Below, in pieces: positions 26,410 through 34,765 of a stretch of 64,000 nucleotides of DNA. Position 1 is the first letter of the stretch. Each line of letters starts with the position of its first letter. A program made the translations under genes and the position numbers. A model generated the notes under the pieces. That model was not told the DNA's origin. It saw nothing but the letters and a program-made list of their open reading frames with translations, and ran no database searches. The DNA comes from an uncultured Bryobacterales bacterium (GTDB lineage Bacteria > Acidobacteriota > Terriglobia > Bryobacterales > UBA6623), in NCBI GenBank assembly GCA_951813605.1, contig OX638379.1, positions 5,282,062 to 5,346,061 of the forward strand. Reading direction: 5' to 3'.

Positions 26410-27930
26410 CTAGAGATGCGGAAGCCCGTCTGAAACCTCGAGCCAGGGCGTTGCCTCGTGCCACTCGGTCAAGGTTTCGCGCAACTGCCGCGCGACATCG
26501 GGCTGGGCCGGTGTGCCCGCTAGGTTTTCAAGCTCGTACGGGTCGGAGCGCAGATCATGGAAGGCGGCCGCGTCGCCGCGAATTGTCCGGTCATCCTCCT
26601 CCACCTCGATGCCGTACTTGTGCGATGGCGTTCGGATGCCCATCATCGAGTACGGCATCGCGTAGGAAATGCCCTGATAGCCTGCCGCTTCGACGAATGC
26701 GTAATCCTGGTCCAGCGATTCACTATCACCCCGCAGGACCGGCACCAGGCTCTGCCCCTGCATATGGCTTGGAACGCTGAGGCCGCAAGCTTCGAGGATC
26801 GTTGGCGCCACGTCCACGTTGGATGCGACCTGACTCGCGGTCTCGGAAGCACGGAAGCCGTTCGGATAACGGTAGATCATGGGGACGCGGATCGCCTCCT
26901 CGTACAAGCGATCTTTGTTGTATGTGCCGTGATTGCCGAGCAGTTCGCCGTGGTCGGCCGAGAGCAGGACTATCGTGTTGCCAGCGATTCCGTTCTCGTC
27001 CAGCGCGGCCATCAACTCGCCGATCAGGTCGTCGGTGCAGGTCACGGCATCGTAGTAATAGGCGGTCAGGTCACGCAGGTCGAACCCTTCGGGCAGCGTG
27101 TCTCCCGGAGCGTCGGGCGCACCGCCCCTCGTGCGCCAGAAGTAATCCCACTTCGTGTAGACCTTGAACCACCAGTCGTCCCGGAAGAGGTTCCCGTCCG
27201 GGTCGTAGACATTCTCGCGGAGAACAACATCGTCACGCCCGTACATGCCGACATACTTCTTCGGAACGTTTCCCGGCCCGATCGGCATATGCGGCGGCGA
27301 AACCCAGTAATTCAAGAAGAACGGCCTGTCCCGATTGGCGCGAACGTAGTCCCGAGCCTTGTCGCTAGCTGCCTGCGGCATGAAGCTCTCGACAATCGTC
27401 TCCTCGCCAGTGTCGGTCGAGAGCTTTCCCGGTTCTCGAACCGCTTCGCGCATGGCGCGGCCGTAATATCGATGCGGGATCTCGACGGGATAGTAAGCGT
27501 AGTCGAAACCTAGCAGAAACGGGTCCACATGCGCGTGCCATTTTCCGACATGCCCGGTGGCGTAGCCGGCGCCGGCTAGGATTTCAGGCAGGGTTGGGTC
27601 GATGAGCCGCGTGCGCCGCGTGCCGATCGATCCGACGTTTCGGATCGACCCGGCACAGGTCCGAGCGTATTGCCCGCTAAGCAAGCTGCCGCGCGCAGGT
27701 GAGCATACCGGGCTATTCGTAATGCCGACTTCGAATCGAAAGCCCTCGGACGCTAGCCGGTCCATATGGGGAGTCCTGACAGCGCGGTTGCCGTAACAGC
27801 CCAACTCGAACGGTCGCAGCTGGTCTGTGAGGCACACCACCACGTTGGGCGGGGTTGCCGATTCGCTGCAGCTGGCAACAGCGGCGGCGGCGCCAAAGGC
27901 AGATCGAGATACGAATTCCCTGCGATTCAT
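26410..27930 (-). CDS. Sulfatase (arylsulfatase family S1), Tat/lipoprotein-like signal
   Basis: 506 residues from ATG 27930; an ATG five codons upstream (27945) is also possible. The N terminus has an RREF Tat-like start (MNRREFVSRSAFGAAAA) and then VASCS, which could be a lipobox. The sulfatase signature is intact: PVCSPARGSLLSG near residue 74-86, the CxPxR motif whose cysteine becomes formylglycine. Metal-binding Asp and Gln are in CLTDQLRPFELGCYG, and the second metal site in VLLSADHGELLGNHG near 305. It removes sulfate esters from a substrate outside the cytoplasm. It is the first gene of the leftward sugar block, and the pseudogene immediately upstream is a relic of the maturation-enzyme family. 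Confidence 0.88.
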   Translation of the reverse strand: MNRREFVSRSAFGAAAAVASCSESATPPNVVVCLTDQLRPFELGCYGNRAVRTPHMDRLASEGFRFEVGITNSPVCSPARGSLLSGQYARTCAGSIRNVGSIGTRRTRLIDPTLPEILAGAGYATGHVGKWHAHVDPFLLGFDYAYYPVEIPHRYYGRAMREAVREPGKLSTDTGEETIVESFMPQAASDKARDYVRANRDRPFFLNYWVSPPHMPIGPGNVPKKYVGMYGRDDVVLRENVYDPDGNLFRDDWWFKVYTKWDYFWRTRGGAPDAPGDTLPEGFDLRDLTAYYYDAVTCTDDLIGELMAALDENGIAGNTIVLLSADHGELLGNHGTYNKDRLYEEAIRVPMIYRYPNGFRASETASQVASNVDVAPTILEACGLSVPSHMQGQSLVPVLRGDSESLDQDYAFVEAAGYQGISYAMPYSMMGIRTPSHKYGIEVEEDDRTIRGDAAAFHDLRSDPYELENLAGTPAQPDVARQLRETLTEWHEATPWLEVSDGLPHL

Positions 27931-28273
27931 AGCGGGAAGGTGCATGCAGCGTCCGGCTTCAGCGGGGTGATTCCCCGGCAGAGGATGCGCAAGCGCTAGT
28001 CACCGTCGGGACCGCGTCCGGGCGGCCTGCCGTTTAGTCTACCCGAAGTGTTCACAGCAAGGACTCAACGCGTCGACCCTTGGGATGGCCTTGTTCGGTA
28101 TTCATTCGTTCCAAGTGGCGATCTTTCCTGTAGGCCTAGGGGCATGCGAGAGCCGGATCGCCTGAGGTGGACTCGCTTCTTGCCCGGCGCGGATGGCGAC
28201 CCGAAACGGCCCTCGGCCTGTCGGCGCGGCCGTTTTCCGAAGGGCTAGATTTGCGCGAAGAACGAACGAAGGT

Positions 28274-28677
28274 CTACTGCCGGGAGATAGCAAGGCGGAA
28301 GCCCCTGCCGTGTTTGCGGTCGCCCTGACTACCGTAGTCGCGATATGTCGCCCAACAGTTCCAAGCTGGGCTAGACCAGCTGCGTTCGCGGAACGGGCAT
28401 CAGGATCCGGGGTGGTGCCGCCCGGGGATTCTTCATGCCAGTCGTGCACGCATTCGCAAGAATTGCCTGGCATGCCGCGCAGCCCGAGAGTGCTTGCCTC
28501 CTTGGCTTCGACCGGATGGGCGCGCATAGCGCCGGTCCTCCCCTAGAACGCGATCCCGCGCTGGGCGGCGCCGGTCCGCAACGGGGACTCCAATTCTTCC
28601 GGGTAGGTGTCGGTCTCCGTGCTAGCTCGGGCACCATGCTCGCGCTCGGGTTCCGCCGGCAATTGAATTCGCCGGCC
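28274..28677 (-). pseudogene. Decayed formylglycine-generating-enzyme/SUMF1-type (FGE-sulfatase) gene
   Basis: Three pieces in different frames keep the order of the FGE-sulfatase domain. First, GRRIQLPAEPEREHGARAS then TDTYP (about 28677-28597), matching the RLPTEAEWEYAAR...YPWG block. Second, AHPVEAKEASTLGLRGMPGN and then CVHDWHEESPGGTTPDPD (about 28520-28390), matching the HPVG...LGLYDMxGNVWEW.DWY block. Third, ATYRDYGSQGDRKHGRGF followed by RLAISRQ and a TAG stop (28351-28274), the usual C terminus. The middle RVxRGGSW part is missing, and stops and frameshifts separate the pieces. The N-terminal part upstream is not recognisable. The rest of the 27946-28866 gap holds nothing else I can identify. 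Confidence 0.72.
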
Positions 28678-28866
28678 CCCGACCGTGGCGTCATGCCTCC
28701 GGTTGAATTCCCGCGCCATCGACGAAATCGGATTCAACGCTGCGGAAGAGGTGGTCCATCCGCACGACCTGCAAGCGACTCTACTGTCCCGTCCCGCAAA
28801 CGGAGACGGCAGCAACGGACCAGACCTTGGCAAGCAGGGCTGATGCAAGTGTCGGCTGAGCCAAGG

Positions 28867-29463
28867 TTACCTGAAGCGACGGGGCCGACTCGCCATGAAG
28901 GGCTTCCGCCGCTTCGGCGCGCGAGTTCGCATCGGACGCTGCCACTGCCAACCCTTCCTAAGCGCTGCGAGCACGATTCGAGCGCACGCATAGGCATCGG
29001 AGCCCGCTTCGTGGTGGTCTAGCGGTATCCGCAACCTCCTGCACACATCCGGTAGTTTCGTCGGAAAGATTCCCCATTCGGAACGGGCCAGATTGACAGT
29101 GCATACGAACGGCTTGGACGGCCGGGCCACCCCGTAATGGCCGCAGCAGGAATAAAGGACGCCGCGATCGAAAGCGGCGTTGTGCGCGGACAGGAACTCG
29201 ACCGTCGACAGCATCGGAGAAATCTCGCTCCCAAACCTTGTCAAGAAATGGAGCGTGCTGCACGTGGTTCCAAGTCGAGCCGTGAATGTGGGTGAATTCG
29301 AACTCGCGGGAGGGGGCCTGATAAGCCGTGTCTCCAGTTCGGTCACTTGGCCGCTTTGCACCACAGCGTTGCCGACCGAGCATGCGCTTTCCCTGCCTGA
29401 GTTTGCAGTCTCGAAATCTATCGCTGCGAAGCGGGGCAAGTCTGGAAGCTCTTCCGCAGGCAT
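28867..29463 (-). CDS. DnaQ-like 3'-5' exonuclease with two compensating frameshifts
   Basis: 198 residues from ATG 29463, which has GGAG 6 bases upstream. DEDDh motifs are FAAIDFETAN (Exo I, near residue 12), EFLSAHNAAFDRGVLYSCC (Exo II, near 90) and HHEAGSDAYACARIVLA (Exo III, near 148). Between Exo I and II about 30 residues read as a Ser/Thr-rich string unlike the family. The next frame there reads REFEFTHIHGSTWNHVQH and APFLDKVWERD, exactly what family members have. One G missing in the run 29312-29316 and one extra A in 29220-29222 would restore the whole protein. So either sequence errors or a tolerated double indel explains it. It would trim or proofread DNA. Confidence 0.75.
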   Translation of the reverse strand: MPAEELPDLPRFAAIDFETANSGRESACSVGNAVVQSGQVTELETRLIRPPPASSNSPTFTARLGTTCSTLHFLTRFGSEISPMLSTVEFLSAHNAAFDRGVLYSCCGHYGVARPSKPFVCTVNLARSEWGIFPTKLPDVCRRLRIPLDHHEAGSDAYACARIVLAALRKGWQWQRPMRTRAPKRRKPFMASRPRRFR

Positions 29464-29665
29464 TCGCTCCAGTCTGACACGGGCAGCGGCACCCGCATGA
29501 ACGGCAGGCCCCAGACATTCATTGAAGTTCGCGCCGAGAGTCTTGATTTGCTCGAGCGCCGCCGCAGGTCTCACTCTCGGGATGACGGTGGTCAAGGATG
29601 CCTGCCCTTGCATGAAACCGCTTCGCGTGAGAGGTTTCTCTTCTTCACAGATTGCAAATGCCGCC

Positions 29666-30922
29666 CTACTGACCCTTTTCGGCTTCCAAGGCTGTCCCTC
29701 TCCCGCCCTTCCGCGCTTCGTCTAGCACGATTGCGTGTGTTCTCGCGATCTCCGCGTCATCTGGATTTGCACGTAGGATCGCTTCTAGCTCCTCAATGCC
29801 CTCATCCCAGCGTCCGAGGCGGCAGAGAACGAGCGCTAGATTGCGACGAGCCACTGCGTTGAGCGGTTCGAAGCGGAGCACCGCCCGGTACTTGTCTAGA
29901 GCCTCGCCATAGTCTCCCGCCTCCTCCAAGCGGACAGCTTCGCCGTGAAGCTGCGCTGTCTCGAGTTCATTCTCGCGGGCTCTGTCGTCCGCTTCGATCA
30001 TTCGCGCCAGCAATTCCCGATACTCTTGGGATTCGTCGCGCTGACCGGCCTTGTGAAGAGCCCTCGTCAGGTTGTATACGATCGATTGATCGTCAGGCCG
30101 GAGTCCGTGCGCATGGAGAAAGTGATCGGCTGCAGCCTGGGCGGCACCCCGGCGCTGCAACTCGATTGCCAGCTGGTAATGGGCCGTCGGATCCCCGGGA
30201 GCCACTTCGACAGCTCTGCGGAACATCGGGTATGCCTCGTCCTCCAGCAGGAGCCTCTTGAGGGTCACGCCTAATGCCAGATAGGCTTCGCCATTCTCCG
30301 GATCGAGTCCTAGAGATCGCTGGAACTCTTCGCAAGCTTTCTCCAACTGGCCCCGCTCAACGTGCAGCTTGCCGTTGAGAAAGTGCAATCGAGCCCGCTT
30401 TGCTCGATCGGATTCCAGTCTCATCGCTTTCGCCATGTGCTCGGCAGCTCGGTCGAACTCTTCTCTTGCTGCGAGTATCAACGCGATGTTCAGGTGGGCG
30501 TCGCCGAGGTCGGGATCTAGAGTGACTGCCCGCTCGAACACTTGGAGCGCCGCGTCCTGCTCCCCGAGGCGCGCGAAAGCCGCACCCGCCGAAGCGTGAA
30601 CCTGTGCACGAGTTGGACTCAACTCGATAGCTCGGATAAGGACTTGGACGGCTTCGTTGCGACGGGGGACCAGAGAAAAGGCCGATCCAAGCATCAGAAG
30701 GGCGTCTACGTTTCTCGGACGCGCCTGCACGAAACGCTCCAGGAGCGCAATCGCTTCGTTCAGATGACCCTGTTGGATCAGTCTTTCGGCCTCGGGGATC
30801 TGCGCGGAATCGGGCGTGCCGGCCTGCGCGAGGAGCCCCGCCGCAGTCGCGCCCAGAGCCATCAAGATGATCCCGGCGATGCTGATAACGGTCGCGGCTT
30901 TCGGCAGAAAGAGCGGATGCAT
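29666..30922 (-). CDS. TPR-repeat protein with N-terminal membrane anchor
   Basis: 418 residues from ATG 30922. An upstream ATG at 31024 would add 34 poorly credible residues. A signal/anchor segment occupies residues about 9-30 (AATVISIAGIILMALGATAAG). Roughly ten TPR-like 34-residue repeats follow, for example QGHLNEAIALLERFVQ, DAALQVFERAVTLDPD and DYGEALDKYRAVLRFEPLN. TPRs mediate protein-protein contacts; no catalytic domain is present. It follows the Oar-like receptor by about 216 bases on the same strand, and this TonB receptor-TPR-CRTAC1 grouping recurs in Acidobacteria, suggesting a shared uptake or surface function. Confidence 0.82.
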   Translation of the reverse strand: MHPLFLPKAATVISIAGIILMALGATAAGLLAQAGTPDSAQIPEAERLIQQGHLNEAIALLERFVQARPRNVDALLMLGSAFSLVPRRNEAVQVLIRAIELSPTRAQVHASAGAAFARLGEQDAALQVFERAVTLDPDLGDAHLNIALILAAREEFDRAAEHMAKAMRLESDRAKRARLHFLNGKLHVERGQLEKACEEFQRSLGLDPENGEAYLALGVTLKRLLLEDEAYPMFRRAVEVAPGDPTAHYQLAIELQRRGAAQAAADHFLHAHGLRPDDQSIVYNLTRALHKAGQRDESQEYRELLARMIEADDRARENELETAQLHGEAVRLEEAGDYGEALDKYRAVLRFEPLNAVARRNLALVLCRLGRWDEGIEELEAILRANPDDAEIARTHAIVLDEARKGGRGTALEAEKGQ

Positions 30923-31138
30923 TGGCTTGCCGGCGAGGCGCAGTCCAGATTCCAGCGAGCGCGACGTGCAAACTGAACCGCAACCGCTGGAAACCCCGTC
31001 CCATGGGTTCTGAACCGGCTTCATCGCGCTGTCACGATCCTCCCGCTGGGCACATCCAAAGAGACGCCTTTATTGAGGTTTGCCCGCGATCGATCGATGT
31101 CAAGTACCGAACGTCGGCCTTGGAAGCCGTCGCCGAAG

Positions 31139-34100
31139 TCAGAAAATTATCTTCAACCCGAATTGCACTTGGCGCATTGGATTGACCGTATTGAAGACTC
31201 TCCCGAGCGTCGGCGAAAGGACAGTCGAATCAGGCGGGCCGTAGTTCGCGAGATTGAAGAGGTTGAAGAATTCCGAGCGGACTTCCACCCAGCGGCCCTC
31301 GCCCCATCCGAATCGCTTGAACAAGGAGAAGTCGAAGTAGGTAACGGTCTCGGAATGGACAAGCCCGCGGCTAGCGTTGCCGAAACTTCCGAACTGAGGC
31401 ACCTCGAAGGCATCGGGATTGAACCAGCGGGCCGATGAGCGAGAGCCCGAGTTCGGGTCTCCGACTAGGTTGGGCCGCATGTAGCTCCACCAAGCCACCG
31501 TGTTGCCGATATTGGCCACGTCTCCGCCGACGACCATGTTGATCGGTTGGCCGCTGCGGACCTGCAGCAAGCTGTTCACGTGCCAGTTGCCAAGGACCCA
31601 GGAGGCCGGGCCCTTGTTGAAGATCCGTTTCCCTGTTCCGGCAGGGACTTCCCAAACCGACGAAACAGACAGGAAGTGCGGAATGTTGTACCCGGAAACT
31701 CCTCTGTTCCTTTCCAGATCGTAGTAATCCTGGACATAGGAGCTTCCGCCCGGACCGTTTTCCGCGGTGAAGAATCCGCTTGCTCCATTGTCGATTGCCC
31801 GCGACCACGTGTAGGAAGCGAGGAACGAAAGCCCGTCGGAGAAGCGTCGCTCGGCCTTGAACTCCAGGCCGTGATAGTCCGCGACTCCTCGGTCGTCCCC
31901 CCAGAAAACCGTGGGCATGTGGGGCTGTGGGGTCCTGGCCTTCACTTCCTCGGGGGACCCCGTTCCCGGCCTAGCCGTGTTGGCTAGGCCCGTGATCTGG
32001 AGACGGCGGCTGACGCTGCCCACGTAGCCTGCGGAAAACACTAGGTTCTGGCTGACCTGCTGCTGCAACTCGATGTTCCACTGATGGCCCACCGGGTTCT
32101 TGCTGTTGTGGTCGACGCACCAGCACGTATCGCCCCAAGGCTGCGGGCCCGGAAGCGGGCTGCCGAGCTTAGTGCGAAGTTCCTCGATGAACCGAACCGG
32201 CTCGCCGGGGGCGTTCGTGGGCTCGAAGAAGCCATCGTTGGAGGGCCACCCGCCGCTGCCTTGCCACGATTGGTTGACACCGGTCAGCTGATCGAACACG
32301 ATGCCGTATCCGACGCGAACAACCGTGGTCGGATGCATGCTCCACGCAAGCCCCACGCGAGGCTGCCAGTTGTCCCAGACCGGGATCGGACCAATGCTTG
32401 GGTGATCCGCCAGCCGGATCTTGTCCCCGAACGGGACGTCCTGCAGGCCGTCTCCAGGAATGCACGGCGCGATGCCGGCTTGGTTGCAGGGCGGCGGCAT
32501 CGATTCCAGCCCGATCAGGAATCCGCCGGACTCCACGTCGTAATTCGTCTTGAAACGACCGGTGTCAGATTCCACGTCAGGCCACATCAGGTGGTCGAAA
32601 CGCAGCCCGAGATTAATGGTTAAGTTCGGCCTCACCCTCCACTCGTCTTGGACGTAGGCCCCGAAGGTCTGGTAGCCGAAGAAGATGTCCGAGGGCAGTC
32701 CGCCCGACAACTGCGAGGGAACTCCGATCAATGCCGACGCCACGGCGTCTCCCGTCGTTCCGACCTCTGCCGGCCGCCGGCCTTCTGTCGGGACCTCGGT
32801 GAAGTTGAAACTAATCGAGCCGGAGGAGCCGGGAGTCAGCGTGTGGCGCAAGGTCTGCACTCCGAATTTCAAGGTGTGGTTGCCTCGGATCCAGCTGAGG
32901 TTGCCGGTGTAGTGGTACTGCTCGTAATGGAATTCCAGCGGCCCCTCCATGCGTCGCAGCGCTCCGACGTCGCCGCCGGCGAAGCCGCCGCTACCGATGG
33001 CAATACTTGGGATTGGCCGGACGCCTTCGATGGTGCCGAATCCAGCTGCCAGCGCGGGGCCGTCCGCTACCTCGTCGTCCGGCAGCGTTCCTTGCCGGTA
33101 GGGCTCCTTGGCGTAGCCGAAGCTGTGATCCATGATCACGCTCGGGGAGAAGCTGTGGAACCATCCTCCTCCGTAGTTGAAGAAGGGGAACTCGCCCACT
33201 TCGTTGATGAGCTGGGTCGAAGGCGTGAGCTGCGCGCCGTCGATCTTGCTATAGCGGAACCAGGCACGATCCAAGTCACTGAACTGATGATCGGCTCGAA
33301 CTTGGAAGTTGTTCGCGTCGTTGGTCGCCGCGTCGCCGTTGATGACGTTGAATTGGGGATCGCCCTGCAGGTTGGGCTTGTCATAGTAGCCCCTCAAGTA
33401 GGTCTGCATCGACTGGTTTAGGCTTCCTGACGGAATGACGTTGTTGGGGTATTGATCGCGAATCAGACCGCCGCTGCCCGGGTCCATGCGTGTGGTGAGC
33501 GGATCGAAGATGTCGCGGCCGCTGGGCCAGTTGGAGAAGTCGCCTCCCAGTTGCGCATCAGTCGGCACGTAGTAGCGATTCGACCTGGGATTGCTGAAGC
33601 GCCATCCCTCGTACGCCGCGTGGAAGAATGTCTTGTTCCTCAAGATCGGTCCGCCAACTGCAGCGCCGAACTGATTCTGCCGGAACGCCGCGGGCTTGAC
33701 GTTGAACTCGTCGGCGAACGGGTCACGAGCGTTCAAAGCGTCGTTGCGGACGAATTCCCAGGCCGAGCCGTGAAACTCGTTCGTGCCGGTCTTGGAGATG
33801 ACATTGATGATGCCGCCGAGGACGCCGCCGAATTCGGCCTTGTCGTTGTGGGACTGGACCTTGAACTCCTCGATGGCGTCGATGATCGGCGGGATGACGT
33901 ACATGTTGCCGATGTAGTTGGTGTTGTTGAGTCCGTCGAGCAGATGGATGTTCATGCGGTTCCACTGCCCGTGAATGGAGGGATTCGAAAAGGACGCTCC
34001 CGGGACGCCTACATTAGCGAGGTCGTGGCTGCCGATGCCGTTGCTTTGGGCGGTGCTCACCGGAGTCGCGCCCGGAGTCAACGTCAGTAGCTGCGTGAAA

Positions 34101-34567
34101 TTCCGTCCGTTCAGCGGCAGGTCCTCGATGGCTTTGACACCGATGACCGTGCCGAGCTCGGATGTCGACTGCTGCAGCTGCTCGGCTTGCGCCATGACTT
34201 CGATGGTCTCGGTCACATTGCCGACTTGCAGTGAAAGGTTCTGCGTGACGGTCTGGTTGACGCCGACATTAAACGTCGGCAGCAGCGCGGTCTTGAATCC
34301 TGCCTGCTCAGCTACGAGCGTGTAGTTCCCGGGCTGAACATTGACGAAGACGAAGAACCCGCTGGCGTTCGATTCCGTGGTGACCTCGACGCCGGTTCCC
34401 ACATTCGAGAGTGTTACCGACGTGCCTGGAACCACGGCTCCGGTTGTGTCGGTTATCGTGCCGTTGACGCCGCCGGTCGTGCTTTGCCCGGACAACGCCG
34501 CGACAGCGAACAGACAAGCGATAAGCTGCCGCAACGGCCTCCCTGCGGCAATGAAGACTTCCTTCAT
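31139..34567 (-). CDS. Oar-like TonB-dependent receptor with carboxypeptidase-regulatory domain
   Basis: 1142 residues. ATG 34567 is chosen for its perfect GGGAGGAAAC ribosome site and signal peptide (LIACLFAVAALSGQ). Residues about 28-110 form the carboxypeptidase-regulatory-like domain (VNGTITDTTGAVVPG). The plug follows with EDLPLNGRNFTQLLTLTPG near 155 and GGVLGGIINVISKTGTNEFHG near 250. The rest is a beta-barrel that ends in an aromatic strand (VQFGLKIIF), as outer-membrane proteins do. This large Oar/CarboxypepD-reg type is the commonest receptor in Solibacter-like genomes and is thought to import oligomers or large ligands. It shares a 198-base divergent promoter region with the CRTAC1 gene. 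Confidence 0.88.
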   Translation of the reverse strand: MKEVFIAAGRPLRQLIACLFAVAALSGQSTTGGVNGTITDTTGAVVPGTSVTLSNVGTGVEVTTESNASGFFVFVNVQPGNYTLVAEQAGFKTALLPTFNVGVNQTVTQNLSLQVGNVTETIEVMAQAEQLQQSTSELGTVIGVKAIEDLPLNGRNFTQLLTLTPGATPVSTAQSNGIGSHDLANVGVPGASFSNPSIHGQWNRMNIHLLDGLNNTNYIGNMYVIPPIIDAIEEFKVQSHNDKAEFGGVLGGIINVISKTGTNEFHGSAWEFVRNDALNARDPFADEFNVKPAAFRQNQFGAAVGGPILRNKTFFHAAYEGWRFSNPRSNRYYVPTDAQLGGDFSNWPSGRDIFDPLTTRMDPGSGGLIRDQYPNNVIPSGSLNQSMQTYLRGYYDKPNLQGDPQFNVINGDAATNDANNFQVRADHQFSDLDRAWFRYSKIDGAQLTPSTQLINEVGEFPFFNYGGGWFHSFSPSVIMDHSFGYAKEPYRQGTLPDDEVADGPALAAGFGTIEGVRPIPSIAIGSGGFAGGDVGALRRMEGPLEFHYEQYHYTGNLSWIRGNHTLKFGVQTLRHTLTPGSSGSISFNFTEVPTEGRRPAEVGTTGDAVASALIGVPSQLSGGLPSDIFFGYQTFGAYVQDEWRVRPNLTINLGLRFDHLMWPDVESDTGRFKTNYDVESGGFLIGLESMPPPCNQAGIAPCIPGDGLQDVPFGDKIRLADHPSIGPIPVWDNWQPRVGLAWSMHPTTVVRVGYGIVFDQLTGVNQSWQGSGGWPSNDGFFEPTNAPGEPVRFIEELRTKLGSPLPGPQPWGDTCWCVDHNSKNPVGHQWNIELQQQVSQNLVFSAGYVGSVSRRLQITGLANTARPGTGSPEEVKARTPQPHMPTVFWGDDRGVADYHGLEFKAERRFSDGLSFLASYTWSRAIDNGASGFFTAENGPGGSSYVQDYYDLERNRGVSGYNIPHFLSVSSVWEVPAGTGKRIFNKGPASWVLGNWHVNSLLQVRSGQPINMVVGGDVANIGNTVAWWSYMRPNLVGDPNSGSRSSARWFNPDAFEVPQFGSFGNASRGLVHSETVTYFDFSLFKRFGWGEGRWVEVRSEFFNLFNLANYGPPDSTVLSPTLGRVFNTVNPMRQVQFGLKIIF

Positions 34568-34583
34568 GTTTCCTCCCAATCCT

Positions 34584-34607
34584 GGCAGCGGGAATTCCCC
34601 CGCTGCC
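34584..34607 (-). promoter_or_regulatory. Leader hairpin of the receptor gene
   Basis: Nine-base perfect arms (GGCAGCGGG 34584-34592, CCCGCTGCC 34599-34607) with a 6-base loop, just before the ribosome site of the receptor gene. It could stabilise the leader or affect initiation. No T-run is present. Confidence 0.4.
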
Positions 34608-34765
34608 GCCAACACCGAAACAAAAGACGGCAAGATCAATCCAAACATCCTGCCGACAAGATGCTACCCTAACCGCGTCCGGATCGCAAGCCGTCGCGAG
34701 CGGACGCGACTTGGCGGGAAGCGCGCCAGGACGGTCGTGCGGCACCCGCGGACACCGCTTGACGC

